DNA of 64,000 bases from assembly GCA_963930775.1 (NCBI GenBank), contig OZ005691.1, forward strand, positions 5,515,000 through 5,578,999. Reading direction: 5' to 3'. Positions 23,801 through 36,057 of the stretch are shown piece after piece. The notes below the pieces were generated by a model, which was given only the letters and a program-made list of their open reading frames with translations, made no database searches and was not told the origin of the DNA. This stretch comes from Cliona cf. orientalis (lineage: Eukaryota > Porifera > Demospongiae > Clionaida > Clionaidae). Numbering within the stretch: the first letter of the stretch is position 1; every line of letters starts with the position of its first letter. The position numbers were made by a program, and so were the translations under genes.

Positions 23801-26800
23801 CTACTCACTACTGGTACTAAAAGGAAGATCGTTTCTGATTGTGATTCTACAGAATCTAATGGGAACACAGATAATGGTAAGTGTAAAAAAGAAAATATCA
23901 TGCATGTGTGTACATTTTTAGATGGTTCTTAGGTCTTCCCAATTCTTCATAATTTGGGGCAAGCCTGAGCGAACACCAAATACAAGAGAAGCATATTATC
24001 GTACTCGCTCTAATTATTCGAACATTCTAATAGCCTGAATGGCAAGTTTAAGTAATTTATTTCCTTCCTAATTCATTGAACATCTTGAATTTCAAGTTTT
24101 CTCACCCGCTCTAAATCAACCGAACGGCCATGCAATACGGCACGGCACGAGCTCGAGACAACTCTTCCACATTTATTGAAGAGTGTGGCTACCACATCTC
24201 GGACAGCATATAAGAACGGAAAGGTATTAAATACGGACACAGACGGCGATCATTTTGCGATCACTCAGAGCTCAGTGACACTGGAGCTTTAGAGCTAACA
24301 ATGATAAACCTATAGTTGGACATCGACTGCTGTTTCTTCGTCGCTATAATAGTGCTTTCTCTATTGCAGTGGATCCATTCTATTTACACTCGAACAAGCC
24401 ATCGCCCGAATTTATTTACTTTCTATTTAACACCGAATGCCGGTATTAATTATTTTTGGCCATTCGGATAATTAGAGCGAGTACAGTATAGCAAATTTGG
24501 TATGTATGCATGCATGTATGTACCGTATAGCTCCAAATTTTTGTGACGTAATATTTTTGTGAATTTCACTATTTGATTTCTGATCACAAAAATTTTCCTC
24601 ACAAAAATATAGTATTATTGTGGGCATGGCTACGTTCAGTGCACACATGCACAGCGTGAGTGCGATCCTGTGTATGTGTAGTCGCGTGTATAGCAAAGAT
24701 CCTCTAGTGAACATGTGAACTGTCTGAAAATGAAGTGTTGAATCGTTACTAAAGAATATGCTGCATGTAGACAATAACCGTTTTGGCAAATGACCAACTA
24801 TCTCATCCATCTTCAGAAAACAGATAGAAGATTAAACTGATCGTGAAGATTAAAATTAATATCTCCCGAGAACACGAAAGTGTCGATCTCTCCTATGAAA
24901 GATGTCCAGATGGATTTACAGACTTGAAAGCCTCTGACGCATGACTGGAACTCGAATCGTGTCATCTTATCTAGTTTCTTTCTCTTTGTAGCATGCATAG
25001 TACTAGCCCAATACCGAGGCACGTGCAATTGTGGGCAGGGCGACATGGCGGTAATCACAGTGTGTATGGGTGCATGTGTGTACGTACCAATACATCATCC
25101 ACATGTTCATTGTGCGTGTGTGTGCAATATGCCAGTGCATTATAATATTATCATTGTGATCTTCAATTTAATGTGCATGCTCTAATGCTGCATTTTAGAA
25201 CGTGATCAGTAAAGGTTGTCATATGCATCATCAGAGTCAGTCTTGCCATCGTGGGCTGCATGACTACATGTACTCAATATAGTGTGCTAGCATGGCTCAA
25301 GGACAGTAAGAGCTACATCATTGAGCGGGCGCTATTAGGCAGCATATGACCACAGTCTCTTGTTTATCTCGAGTTGGACTCGGTCATACCAGTGTCAGTA
25401 TTGTTCTAGCACCACCATTGCTGTTCTATACATGATGAAGAGATGGCCAGCCTTGCAGTTTATGAATTAAGCTGAAGTAATACTGTATGTAAAAGAATCA
25501 TTATTATTACCATGATCAGCCTGATAGCTTGTAACTTCTATGGTGTATATACGCTTGGTATTACTGTACTGGCATCTCAGAGTGCCATGTGATGGCATAC
25601 TGTACTGTACTGTATGGTAGAGCAGTAGAATTTACGGTGACTGATCAAAAACCAAAGTAATTGTGCATAAAACTTTGTAGTACATACACCCGTTGCCACA
25701 AGCGAAGCCTCACCCCGCATGATGATTATCATCTGCCTAGTATTAATGCTTCTTCTTCATAATATTATTATAATTGAAGGCTGGTGCCTGGGGAAGAGGA
25801 TTCCAAATAAATGCTCAATTTTTATGAGTATCGAATGCATAATATAGTAACTATTATAAAATATTAATTTATTTAGGTGATCACTCACAACACCCAAAGA
25901 GACAAAAGCTAAATTCTGTGCCAGGTAAATGCACTGTTGGTATATATAATGTGGGCAATATAAGACTGTAGCTCTTTAGAGTACTCTCGATTTTAGTGAT
26001 TCAAAGGTGAATGTACACATATTCATGTACGTTCACTAAATACTCTAATACAGTATACATACTGGCAAATCTCAACACCTTTATCTATAGCATACCACTA
26101 CGAAATGCATACATAATAGTTTTACTTTCCCAGCTACTGTATGAGGCAAAGCAATGATTCATATCACCATGCATGTATGTGCTACATGCACATACTGAAG
26201 TTTCGGTAACCCATGATTTATGGGTGCATTTGCCTTCTGCCAACCATAGCTAGGCCACAATAAAACACATGCCAAAAGTGATAATATGCCTTGAACACTA
26301 CTATCTAATATCATAGTGGCCAAGCCTCAACCACAACAAGGATTTCAGTCAGCACACTGTGGTGCTACCATTAGCGACATATAACCTGCACTGGATGTTT
26401 TCAGTTACTGTAACAGCAGATGTAGTCAAAACAAGCAAGCTATGTTGCACACTACCTGCTGTGTAAAGCTCATTAGATTGTGCATACACAGTGACTATCC
26501 AAGTGCACATTGCATAAGTAAGCCTGTAAAGAGAATCATTCCCTCTTCATGGCCAATATTAATAACAGTCAATGATAGTAATGTTGACACTTACCACCCT
26601 ATTTGAATTCAGTCCTAGAGAAAACACCACTACTGTGTATGCATAGAATCACTTTTTGTACCAGAACTGGGGTCTATTAGTCATGGTATGATGTGCATGA
26701 CTGGTCCTAATACTATGTGTGCATGTGCTGTGTACACTAGTACAACCACATTTCACCGTGACCACTAGTAGCGTGTCTCTGAGCAATTGTGGGAAGCCAA

Positions 26801-28436
26801 AGATACCCATAATTATCACTTGGGAGCTACTACAAACCACTGTTGCAGCTGTCACAAATCAGCCACTCACAAACAGGGTGGGCGCCCCTTTTCAAGTATA
26901 GTGTCGGAAACACTGCAGTAGTCGGGCTTTCAGCAGAAACAAGTGGGCAAGAGGCTTTATAGCTATTAGGAGCCTTTATCATGTTACAGAGCATGTATGC
27001 TATAAAGTTGGGCCTTCTTTGCATGGGGGACAAATTTTAAGGCACACATGCATTCAATCCTGAGGGGTTAGTAACTCTTGACTCATTACCACAAATACAA
27101 TTCATTGATCACAAGGTCTCTACTGGACCACCTATAGTCCTGGTTTGCGGTTTGATATTGTGTGATACCCTAAGTTAGGGTAGTAACATGTGCATGATAC
27201 CCTAACCATAACTGGTTACAGGTGTGTACGATACACCAGTAACCTTATTATGTGTATTATGCACTACAGAAGCATACATGGTTTTACTCAGAGCTGTGGA
27301 TGACCCCTTCCCCCACCACCCCCCGCCCCCTCCTCCCTCTCAAAATCCCGGCAGCCTGCAAATAATGCCAGGCTATGATTGGGCAGTGAGGATTCTGCAC
27401 TCCAGTGCATTTATTACAATTAATTTTTAACTTTGTGCACGTTCATGTAAATAGATACACTCTCAGAATGCGCATTATTTTGTGTTAGCTAATATTTAAT
27501 TAGCATAAACATGGTACTATTTAATGTATAGCTTCAAACATCATTGGAGTTGGCTCTGCAAAGCTTGGTGGACCTGTTCAAATTGCCGAACAATGGAAAC
27601 TGTTGCCACTGCATGAGAAGGGTCTTAACGGTCAAGGAGTTACAATTATCATTCTCGATTCTTTCATAGACAGTAATTTTGGCCCCATTTCTATGAAAGG
27701 ACAAACTCAAAATATACCATCAGGGGACTTCATCATGGTTACTGAAGACATGAACGAGGATAAAACTCATGGTACCTATTGTGCGACCATTGCCGCTGGC
27801 GCACCTCATGGTGATTTTCATGGTGGTGTTGCCCCTGCTGCCTCTCTTGTATGTAGTCGTGTCTCCCCTGACGGAAAAGATTTTTATGAGCAAGGCATTG
27901 TTAAAGCTCTAGATTATATGCTTAATCACAATGTGGGTGCAGGATATGTAATTTCAATGTCCTTTGGTTGTGAAAAGTTGCACGACGATATTACTAAGCA
28001 TATTAATGAGCTCACGGGACGGAAAGTTGTTTGCGTAGCTGCTGCAGGGAATGATGGACCTCCTGAACAGGTGTATTTTCCTGCTTGTCTTGGTAATGTC
28101 ATCTCTGTTGGTTCCTGCAAGTCTACAGGACAACCCTCGGACTTCAACAACACTGGTAACATCGACGTCTATGCACCTGGAGAGAATCTTGTTCCCAATG
28201 AATTAAAGGGAACATCATTTGCAGCACCAGCTATTGCAGGAATCATCGCTTTACTGATGCAGCAAGCAAAGAAAATTGATGACCCAAAGATGTTTGCAAA
28301 TATTTGCGATGTGAATGTCATACGAAAGATACTCACTTACGATCTGAAAGCCCGTGGTGTTGATGTGCTTGCACCCCATGAGCTTCTTGAAGATGGGCCA
28401 GAAAAATTGAAACGAGTGATTGAGAAGTATACATGA
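17847..28436 (+). CDS. Death domain x2 - subtilisin-like (S8) serine protease
   Basis: Seven exons, every intron in phase 1: 17847-17907, 19039-19284, 19899-19934, 19996-20250, 23721-23876, 25877-25924 and 27532-28436. They encode about 568 residues. Exons 2 and 4 (about 21-102 and 115-199) are related Death-type domains (shared YRQFG/YYQFG, LPGKIDEI/KPGKLDGI and PTWKTFIDA/PTWRTIVDA blocks). A polar linker (about 200-267) has basic clusters (TKRKIV, PKRQK). The last exon is a complete S8 domain: ILDSF (Asp near 310), THGTYCA (His near 347), AAAGNDG (oxyanion Asn near 441) and GTSFAAP (Ser near 496). No signal peptide or propeptide is evident, so an intracellular protease recruited by Death-domain contacts is the simplest inference. 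The 61-bp intron 3 and the first-exon start are the least certain parts. The catalytic residues imply activity but do not prove it. Confidence 0.8.
18290..18540 (-). mobile_element. tRNA-derived SINE, copy 2
   Basis: On the minus strand it reads 'gctgggttcgaatcccgc' (B box) with an upstream 'agtggcgagctgggtggatg' A-box-like stretch. Further 5' come 'gggtttaggttatg', a long poly-G (poly-C at about 18471-18501 on the plus strand) and 'ggctagtgaggctagg'. It lies in intron 1 of the Death-subtilase gene. Confidence 0.6.
20259..20284. repeat. (CA)n microsatellite
   Basis: Dinucleotide CA run just after the donor of the second Death-domain exon. A second alternating purine-pyrimidine run (gtgtgtgtgtgcgcgcgcgcgc) lies near 20623-20645. 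Confidence 0.9.
21064..21648 (+). mobile_element. Family B non-autonomous element, copy 1
   Basis: About 585 bp, from 'ctagagctctacagagcaca' to 'gcgcatgcgcgcggggta'. Near the right end it has a (ACAACG)-type run before 'acgaccgattactttac'. A close copy is at 49204-49800. An inverted copy, itself interrupted, is at 58038-58851, and a diverged one is near 45400-45750. ORFs inside are not gene-like. Confidence 0.7.
21780..22290. mobile_element. Family E element, copy 1
   Basis: Begins 'aattaaccctcggcgcatgc' and includes a block around 'ggccttcttcgcttcttgtc'. Parts recur at 30196-30530 and, inverted, at 31080-31463. No transposase is visible. Confidence 0.55.
23314..23357. repeat. 44-bp perfect palindrome
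   Basis: The left half GTACCCCAGTACAAAGTATC followed by CC is mirrored exactly by its reverse complement with no spacer, centred on CCCGGG at about 23335. Copies of the half-site 'actttgtactggg' continue to about 23560 as imperfect tandem units of roughly 90 bp ('gcactgccat', 'tatcccgggattg'). Confidence 0.85.
24001..24484. mobile_element. GTACTCGCTC-ended MITE
   Basis: About 484 bp with 20-bp or longer inverted ends: GTACTCGCTCTAATTATTCG on the left, and on the right the inverse of GTACTCGCTCTAATTATCCG. It sits in intron 5 of the Death-subtilase gene. No coding potential. Confidence 0.75.
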
Positions 28437-31400
28437 AAGAGTAATTTAACTATAGTGCAAATTAACATGGCTATATTATATAATATTAGTACATGTAGAA
28501 TTGTTTTCCCCTTCTACTTTTACATCTTGTGTCCTTGATCTTCCAATTAATTTTGCTATTGATTAATCATATATTTTTTGGAGTATATAGCTACATCCAA
28601 TATTAAGCAAATTCAAATCCCAAGGAAAACTTTATTTTCACAATACTAGGCGTTGCACTAGCTTTGCACTATAAGCTAGAAAGAGTGCTGCTAAATGACA
28701 GTGTTGTAACATGTACTAGCTACAGCTACAAGATCTAAAGAAATCATAAGAATGTAATGCATGTAGTTATGGCATTACACACTGTAACTACGTAATTGCA
28801 GCGGACCACGTGTATGCCAAGTCAGCAAAATTAGTGAATATCATTCTCAACCAAACTGATGAGAACCTTCATTGACAGCTGCATTAATTTACAGCTATAT
28901 ATACTAACAATTTTTGGCAGTATGTAGCCATAATGCTGTACATGCACATAGTCTAAGGGCCGTGATTAGATTACTTCAAATTAATGAAAAACATATAGGG
29001 AGGAAGCGATCACAATTAATATTATTGTGCCTCCATATAGTGCATCCTGTACATGTTATATTATAATAACTGATTAAGGGTATTACCACTGGTCCCAGGT
29101 TAATAGGACATGTAGCTAACTAGGACATCTGTGATCTATGTAGCCAATCATGATCTTGCAAGGATACACGAACTTTGGATAGAGAGCAGCTGTTACTAGA
29201 AGTGGCCCTTGTCATGATGCCAACAGATGCAAGCTAGGATTCACTGTTACAATTATTATAGAGGATATGCTTTGCACATAGATCACCATATAATATGACA
29301 ATAAGGCTACTATACAATGTGCTTGTTATCAAGGTAAGTGTTCTGATCGTGACTATAATTATAGCTTTTCCTGTTTGTGATCTTTACTACATTCATTCCG
29401 GCATTCCCTCCCATGCATATCATGAATTGAAGATCATGCATAGAAAATACAGTAAAGACATGCAGTAGATAACAGCTAGTACCGAATAATATGTGACCCT
29501 CCACAACAAAACCAACCATATTGCGCTGGATATCAATCTGAGATACAGGCCTCCACGTTACACTGGTGTTAATCCTTTGACGACCTTTACCTTACGAAGA
29601 TAAATGCCAGTTCAGCGGTTGACGTAGATTTTATGCAACTGGGGGGGGGGGGGGGGGGGGGGGGTCGTCACTGGTTAAACGAGAGGGTCAAAACAAGTAT
29701 ATTGGATATCATGTACTTCTTGATTGCATGAATGCAACACTTACTGTACATGACACTTTAAAGTTTATTTAAAGAAGCAGTATCTATTCTAGCTATCAGC
29801 TCATTTTTCTCACTTATCACAGCTCACTTTTTTCTCCCTTAGCTCAAATTTTTCTCCTCACTTATCTGAGCTAACTTTTCCTCCTCACTTTGTGAAACAT
29901 GGCAAATTCAAGCACTAAAGAGCAGCCATGGCAAATGAAAAACAGGCAGAGTAGTCTTTGAGAAAGAGAGAAACAATGAATCTAGCATAGTTTAGACTCA
30001 GAGCGCTATTGTAAAAAGGTAAGGTTGGCTTACTACAAGTTTTTAGAAATGTTTGCGGGGGGGGGGGGGGGGGGGAGTGGGGGGACGCCACCACCTCAAC
30101 AATGAAGCAAAACCCTTGGCGTAATAGCTATAGCTAGTCTGCATAATATTGCAAATTTGCCAAGCAACACTGTTACTTGTACAGTGTAGTGTAGTTGTAG
30201 TCTTGAAGTATCCATAAACCGTGCTTGCTATAGTTTAGGCTCTGTCCACTGCCGATGTAAATTTCTGTCTGTCTTCAATTGAAGTATGATTAAATTTTAT
30301 AATTAACCCTCGGCGCATGCGCGAGGGGTACGGTAGTCGTTCTGTGTACAATCTATGGTACAATTCACACCTTGAAGAATGCACTATTAGGTAATAATAC
30401 CACGTGCATGCCAGATCAGCAGATCTAGTATAAAGTAAAGCCAAGAAGCGTAGTTGATAGCCTACTGTGACTAGTGATGAGTCAGTTTAGTTACAAGAAC
30501 TATCACTAGAGCTACACACTACTAATTCGGGGCGAGCCTGAGCGAGCCCCGAATACACGAGGTACAGGAAGCGGTTTTATACTTGTATGTGTGGGGTGAT
30601 CATTTCAGTGAGGAAAGAGTTAAATTATTTTGAACGCGTAAGGTAATGGTCGTCATACGCCCGCAATGCACCATCGACCTGAGACACAACTGGAGTGTAG
30701 GCAAGGCCTAACACTTGAAAGGTGAGTGCTGTACCACTCTGGCAAGGCTCAGGTCCACGATTAACATCACTGGTAGACTCCACTTTCCTGAGCATGAAGA
30801 TGACTGCATGGAGGCAGGGCCTGGCTACAGGTATATACTTGGACTCATGATCATGGCATGTAGACTACTAAATATAGCATAGGTGATCAACATTATTGGA
30901 CTAGCTATACTAAGCTATTATACTAGCAATCTGTGATACTTTCACTGTCGTGGTAGCTTCTCAGGTCTAGGTATTGAGGTACCAACCCCATGTGCGCATG
31001 CATGCCTATGTGCTTTCAAGAAATCTTGTGACTTTTGCGAAGGCTCACCCCGCACAGATGATTTTCATCAGCACTAGTCTTGAAATGAAGCCATCGCTGT
31101 CTCTCTTTCATCGATCGAGAGCTCGTCAAGAAGTGAAGAAGGCTATGGTGGTCAGCAAATGTCGCCAGAACTTTTGAACGAAGCGTTTTCAACGAAATTC
31201 GCACAATTCATACCTTGAAGATGCCGTGAAAAGCCTAATGGCGCCTTGTTTGCATCGTATAAATAAACCAGGTACGTAGCAGCTGGCATGATAACAGTCA
31301 CACACACACACACAGAACGACTACCGTACCCCTCGCGCATGTGCCAAGGTTTAATTATAAAATTTAATCATACTTCAATTGATAGACAGACAGAAATTTA

Positions 31401-32104
31401 CATCGGCAGTGGACAGAGCCTAAACAATAGCAAGCACGGTTTATGGATATTTCAAGACTATGCAGATAGATGAAGTGAGACAATAAACTAAATGCAGCAT
31501 ATACTATCATATACTTTATAGCCTACATGTACCTTGGTAGTGTCAGCCTAGCACACCCATCCACTGAGATCCACGGCCAGTCTCTTTCCAGCTAAGTCTG
31601 CTAGACTCTTCTCTTACTTGTCTGGAGCTAAGATGGTCCATACGTCCTTCACTCCCATGATAGGATAGAAGATCAGTGTGCAGGGCTGCCATAATCTTTT
31701 GACAATAGCTAAATCCTAAGGAACATACCCCAAACTTCCTGAGATAATCATGGAAACACTGCACCTTTATGGGAGTAGAAGGCTAAAACATCCAAATATC
31801 CCTAATTTTCAACATATGCTAATGAAGCAAGATTGATGCTCAAAAATCCTAATATTAGGATTAAATCCTAATCTTTGGCAGCACTGAGTGATGTACTAGT
31901 AGCTGCACAGCACCTTCAGTGGGTAAGGATCGTCACACAGAGTCAGCATTAGTTGACCTTGCACCTAGGTGGGTGGAGCCATGATCAGGAATATTTCGAG
32001 ATCCGAGCGTGCACTGCGTGTGCGCATGCGCGGGGGATACAAGGGACCCTGCGCTATTGAAATACTAATTAATTCTAACACTGAATACACCACTACAATA
32101 ACTA
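28437..32104. other. Intergenic repeat-rich stretch
   Basis: No coding exon recognised. It contains poly-G runs near 29641-29664 and 30055-30076, and the inverted pair of family E segments (30196-30340 and 31317-31463). A 'ggggcgagcctgagcgagcc' repeat end lies near 30537. ORFs here fall inside these repeats. Confidence 0.55.
30196..31463. repeat. Inverted repeat, about 145-bp arms, 1-kb spacer
   Basis: 30196-30340 and 31317-31463 are near-perfect inverse copies ('ataaaccgtgcttgctat', 'gcccactgccgatgtaa'-like, 'cgcatgcgcgaggggtac'). Both belong to family E, so this is either two opposed copies or the two ends of one element. Confidence 0.7.
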
Positions 32105-33847
32105 TTAATAGCCTGGCTGAATCAGCTGCTGTTGTTCAGATTCAGTGTTATTCATTTTAGGGCAGCACAAACACCAGCGTTGATATATTTTGTAAAGTTT
32201 GTAAGCAACTTTGAATGCCACGAAAAGACAGAAGATAACAAATGGAATCAAAATTAGTGCCTGCATGATAGGAACAAAGAATTTAGTTTTAGTATCAGAA
32301 GATAGAATGTAGCATATGGTGGCAATATGAAAGAGTAACAGAGTATCAGAGATATTGTTGAGCATTTTCTTATATGGCCTGCAGAGAGCAATGATAAGAG
32401 CTGCAATGGAGAATGAACTCCCACGAAGAAACCATTGTTCAAAACGAAAAAGATCATGGATAATTAGGGGACCATACATTGCTACGATCCGAAGAAGAAA
32501 ATAGAGACCTGAAAAGCTCCTCATGTCTCTTCCACCATTCAGACCATCTCGGTAGCAAGCATGAAATTTCTCCATAAATATCACCACAGTAAGTCTATGA
32601 AGTCCACACTTTGACAGTACTGTTCTGAATGACTGGAAAGGATACAGAACAAGCAGTAGAACTGGAATGACAGCAAATATGCAGAAAACTAGTGATGAGA
32701 AAATTGCGCTAATGATATAGAGCGTGCTACTAATTTGGATGCTAGCATCGGCAGGAAATACATAGCTTTCTGACAAGTAAACAGCTTTTAGTGAGTAACT
32801 ATATTTTAAAGAAGTACCCAGCACAAGACCTGTCTGATAGACAATTTTGCAATAAGAAAGGAGAAAGAATGAAGCAAATACATCAATCAGGTCACTTTTT
32901 ATATTCCACCCATTTCGAGCATGAAAGAAACATCTGTGAAATAGCCTCCATAAAATTACCAAAGGCTTAAAGTTGTTATCATGAAGCTTAATGCAAAGCC
33001 ATGTTAGAGAAATCAGGACAAGTGGGGAAAATGCTGAAACATAACCTAAATATGACCGTTGGAGAGGAGTCAATTCAGTGCTGATACAAAATGGTGACAA
33101 AACATAATGATAAAGGTCGAGATTGAATACCCCGTAGACAGTAAGAAATTTATTGATTGGTCTTAGCTTTCCTGCCTCAGTATACACAACTTGACCAAGC
33201 AATAATTCTTGCCAGGCAATGCTGTGAATTGCTATGGTTATAAATTGACTATAGAGGATGAAGCACGTCATTGGAGCTGAGATCACACTGATCCGAAACA
33301 CAAGAATGATAGCATAAAATAGTATGAGTGGAATGATTTCAACGGCGACATAGACTGCTATTCCTTGCCAGTGGTTCATTGTGCATTTATAGCACTTGCT
33401 AGTGCATGCCATCGAGTTCAGTGTAAGTCCATATCCGTCGATACACTCCCTGCACAAGTAGCCCTTACGGTTCAGAGGTCCACAAGTTAAATTGTTGAGT
33501 TGAGAAATATTCTTCGGTAGTGGTGAACATTCTGTTGTGTTCTCACTTAATCTGTAATGAAGAAATTGGCAAGCCTTTACAGAGAATAGAGTAACAACCC
33601 CTCTGTTTTGATCGTATGTTGTGAGGTAATAAGGATCGACAGAAACATCTTGGCCATCGCATTTGAACATTGAGCTTCTGGGGCACTGACAGTCATGAAG
33701 AGATGAATTGAAATGAAACCAGAGTGGGCAGTCCTTGGAATGCTTGGTATCCTCTATGCTGCTGTTATTATAAATGCCATAAACACTTACTAGAGATGAA
33801 GTGACAAATAAGATCAGCATCAGCTTGCTTATTATAAATGCAGTCAT
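32105..33847 (-). CDS. Multipass membrane protein with Cys-rich ectodomain, intronless
   Basis: A single 580-residue frame. The N-terminus has a likely signal peptide (hydrophobic run LMLILFVTSSLVSVYG). Next comes an extracellular region of about 140 residues with paired cysteines (DCPLW, CQCPRS, CGPLNRKGYLCREC, CTSKCYKC) and several N-glycosylation sequons. After that I count about eight or nine hydrophobic segments, the first at GIAVYVAVEIIPLILFYAII and the last near FVIFCLFVAFKVAYKLYKIY. The cytoplasmic tail is short and basic, then acidic/Gln-rich. I do not recognise the family with confidence. Cys-rich ectodomain plus multiple spans suggests a receptor-like or TRP/polycystin-like surface protein, but no ion-channel signature is clear. 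Lack of introns could mean retroposition. A TATA-like 'atttattt' region lies upstream. Confidence 0.75.
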   Translation of the reverse strand: MTAFIISKLMLILFVTSSLVSVYGIYNNSSIEDTKHSKDCPLWFHFNSSLHDCQCPRSSMFKCDGQDVSVDPYYLTTYDQNRGVVTLFSVKACQFLHYRLSENTTECSPLPKNISQLNNLTCGPLNRKGYLCRECIDGYGLTLNSMACTSKCYKCTMNHWQGIAVYVAVEIIPLILFYAIILVFRISVISAPMTCFILYSQFITIAIHSIAWQELLLGQVVYTEAGKLRPINKFLTVYGVFNLDLYHYVLSPFCISTELTPLQRSYLGYVSAFSPLVLISLTWLCIKLHDNNFKPLVILWRLFHRCFFHARNGWNIKSDLIDVFASFFLLSYCKIVYQTGLVLGTSLKYSYSLKAVYLSESYVFPADASIQISSTLYIISAIFSSLVFCIFAVIPVLLLVLYPFQSFRTVLSKCGLHRLTVVIFMEKFHACYRDGLNGGRDMRSFSGLYFLLRIVAMYGPLIIHDLFRFEQWFLRGSSFSIAALIIALCRPYKKMLNNISDTLLLFHIATICYILSSDTKTKFFVPIMQALILIPFVIFCLFVAFKVAYKLYKIYQRWCLCCPKMNNTESEQQQLIQPGY

Positions 33848-34138
33848 CTTTCTGTGCAGTTAGCTAGGCTGAGAGTATTTATTTGGCTTTAGTGGCTAGT
33901 TATAGCCCGAGTACAAACTGAAAGCTAGCTAGTTGACATGAGTTTTGAATGCACACATAGCTATAAAATATAGTATTAGCTATAGCTAATCATCTAGACA
34001 GTAAAGATTAACAAGAAGGGATGATACATGGAGCCTATGATAAGACTATTGTAGTCTGTGGGTATTATTTATAAACATTTTTTATTACAATTGAAGCATT
34101 GTGATCATCTATCATGATACGTACTGTAGTTTTGTATA

Positions 34139-34225
34139 CAGTCGAGCCACCGAACAAAGGACACTTTGGGAATGGGCCTTTTGTCCTTTGTTCGGAGGTT
34201 GTCCTTATCTCAGAGGTTTGCCACA
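34139..34225. mobile_element. pogo/Tigger-like MITE fragment
   Basis: Starts 'cagtcgagccaccgaacaaa' and includes 'cctttgttcggaggttgtcc'. It matches one end of the element at 6881-7441. The opposite end is missing. Confidence 0.6.
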
Positions 34226-34933
34226 TTTTGACCTTAAATTATCTTTAATAGGGTGGAGATTCATTGATGTACTAACTATGACAATTGAATGTTCAAAACC
34301 TAATATTAAATATGTGTTGTGAGTAGAATATAGCTAGTAGCTAGTCATGCATTGTCGCTTGTCTTGCAGATGCAGATGCATGCTTTTTAGGTTAACAATC
34401 TTGTCAGTCATGATCTGAACTGACTGACAAAACTTCATGTCCATGTCCTTTATGCTCAAAAATTTAAAAGTAGCACACATCTTCCAAAACAGTTAGCTAT
34501 AGCTAGCTAGCTTCCTTGTAAGTTATCAATCTGGGAAGGGGTTCTTGTTGCATAGCTAATTAGCTAGCTATAATGTTGATCAACGTCATTGTCCTCATCA
34601 TCACCACCACCTCCCAGACTGTGCAACTGTCCCACATTTAACAGTCTGTGAAACAACTTAGCTACCCTCGTAGATCAGTTCTTCTATCATTCAGTGTAAG
34701 CATTTTCATTTTTCAGTATTTACAAGGCATTGAGATTCATCATAATTCTCGTACCAAAGGTGTTAAATGTGATCTTTGACCCTCCAACTGCTGCCAATCA
34801 TTATCCCCCCCCCCCCCCCCCCCGCTAATCCCCAACCCTCCCATCATATCCATACCGCACATACATTATACGCGTGCGTGATTGCGTCATAACCACGCGC
34901 CAATAATGTAATTAGGTTCTCTGTATATTATTG

Positions 34934-35882
34934 GGGCGAGCCTGAGCGAGCCCCACATAGACGAGACAAACGCTCGCAATCCATATATTATTATGTTTAT
35001 ATATGTATGGTACGTCCGTCACGCGCGAACCGCCATAGACATTGTACAGCGCTGCGCGGTATATTTCAAAAGCCCGCATGAAAACATTTGCGTCAGCATA
35101 GTCACGTGTTTTTTTGACACATTGAATTATTTCAAAGGCCACTTTATTACGACTATACTTGTTCTTTGCTACTGTTTTAGTATGAGTTCTACTAAGGCCA
35201 CACAAACTTGATTGTTAGTTTCTCGTCACCGCCCGCGTCTGTTTCAACCTACCGCTTCTGCCTTCATTATTGCCTTGAAACATCAGCCACACCTCTTTTT
35301 TGCTAATTATTTGGGCGGTTCCAGGAAACCACACCCTCAAAATGCCATAATATTGAACAATGAATAATGAATAATGACCGCCCGCCCGCATATATAGAAA
35401 TAGAAAAACGGGTGGACGAGAAACTAACAATGTAGTTTGATTGGCCTAACACTCAATCTGCTGAAGCGAACTCGGAGAGAGAAAAGGCTTCAAAGAAGGC
35501 GCGAAAGAGAGAGAGCGCATCGTGCGCCGTACAGAAGCAAGCAGAAGGCTCCAAAGGAGGACACTCTGAGCGAGATAGAGCCTGTCATCAGCTCAATAGC
35601 GCAAGGACCAGCTAAGAATACGATAAAGATAGACTAGACGTACTGCTCACTGATGACTCTGGTAAAACTTTGTATTGACTGTCGGTACTGAAGGATGGAA
35701 GGGGACTATCATGCAGCTGTAGACCTGCTACAGGCCTACACGGCACTATGAGACTGTCTGTCATTGTTTGCTTGGATCTGTACCAGTAGTCTTCAAGATT
35801 TATCGTGCTATGGCTTTATTAAAGTTTTCGAGTAGCAGCTACTGACAGAGACTTTCAGAGGCTCAGCTCAGGCTCGCCCCAA
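34934..35882. mobile_element. GGGGCGAGCCTGAGC-ended element
   Basis: About 950 bp between ggggcgagcctgagcgagcc on the left and the inverse 'gctcaggctcgcccc' on the right. It contains a 66-residue Arg-rich frame at 35437-35637 (RRERERAHRA). The same terminal sequence appears alone near 20738, 23957 and 30537, so the family is common here. The class is unresolved. Confidence 0.55.
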
Positions 35883-36057
35883 ACAGGCCCTGCATGTCAC
35901 TAGTACATAACGATTCCGAAATTAAAAAATCGCAGCGTTCCATGCGCGCGTTCCCTGGTTGGCCACGCCTACTGACCGGTCGACCGTACCGTACGTACGT
36001 ACGTACAACTACCGCCCACGCATTGAAACCCATAAATGCGCATGCGCGATAAGACCG

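Larger units (their letters stand above)
33848..36057. other. Intergenic, repeat-rich
   Basis: Contains a pogo-like fragment (34139 onward), a poly-C run near 34807-34823, and the GGGGCGAGCC-ended element (34934-35882). The last 170 bp before the decarboxylase start are GC-rich with a (GTAC)n run (about 35990-36006), perhaps its promoter. Confidence 0.5.

Noticed and set aside
35437..35637. Arg-rich 66-residue frame (RRERERAHRA)
   Set aside because: It lies within an inverted-repeat element. Composition alone does not support a host gene; it may be a transposon protein remnant.
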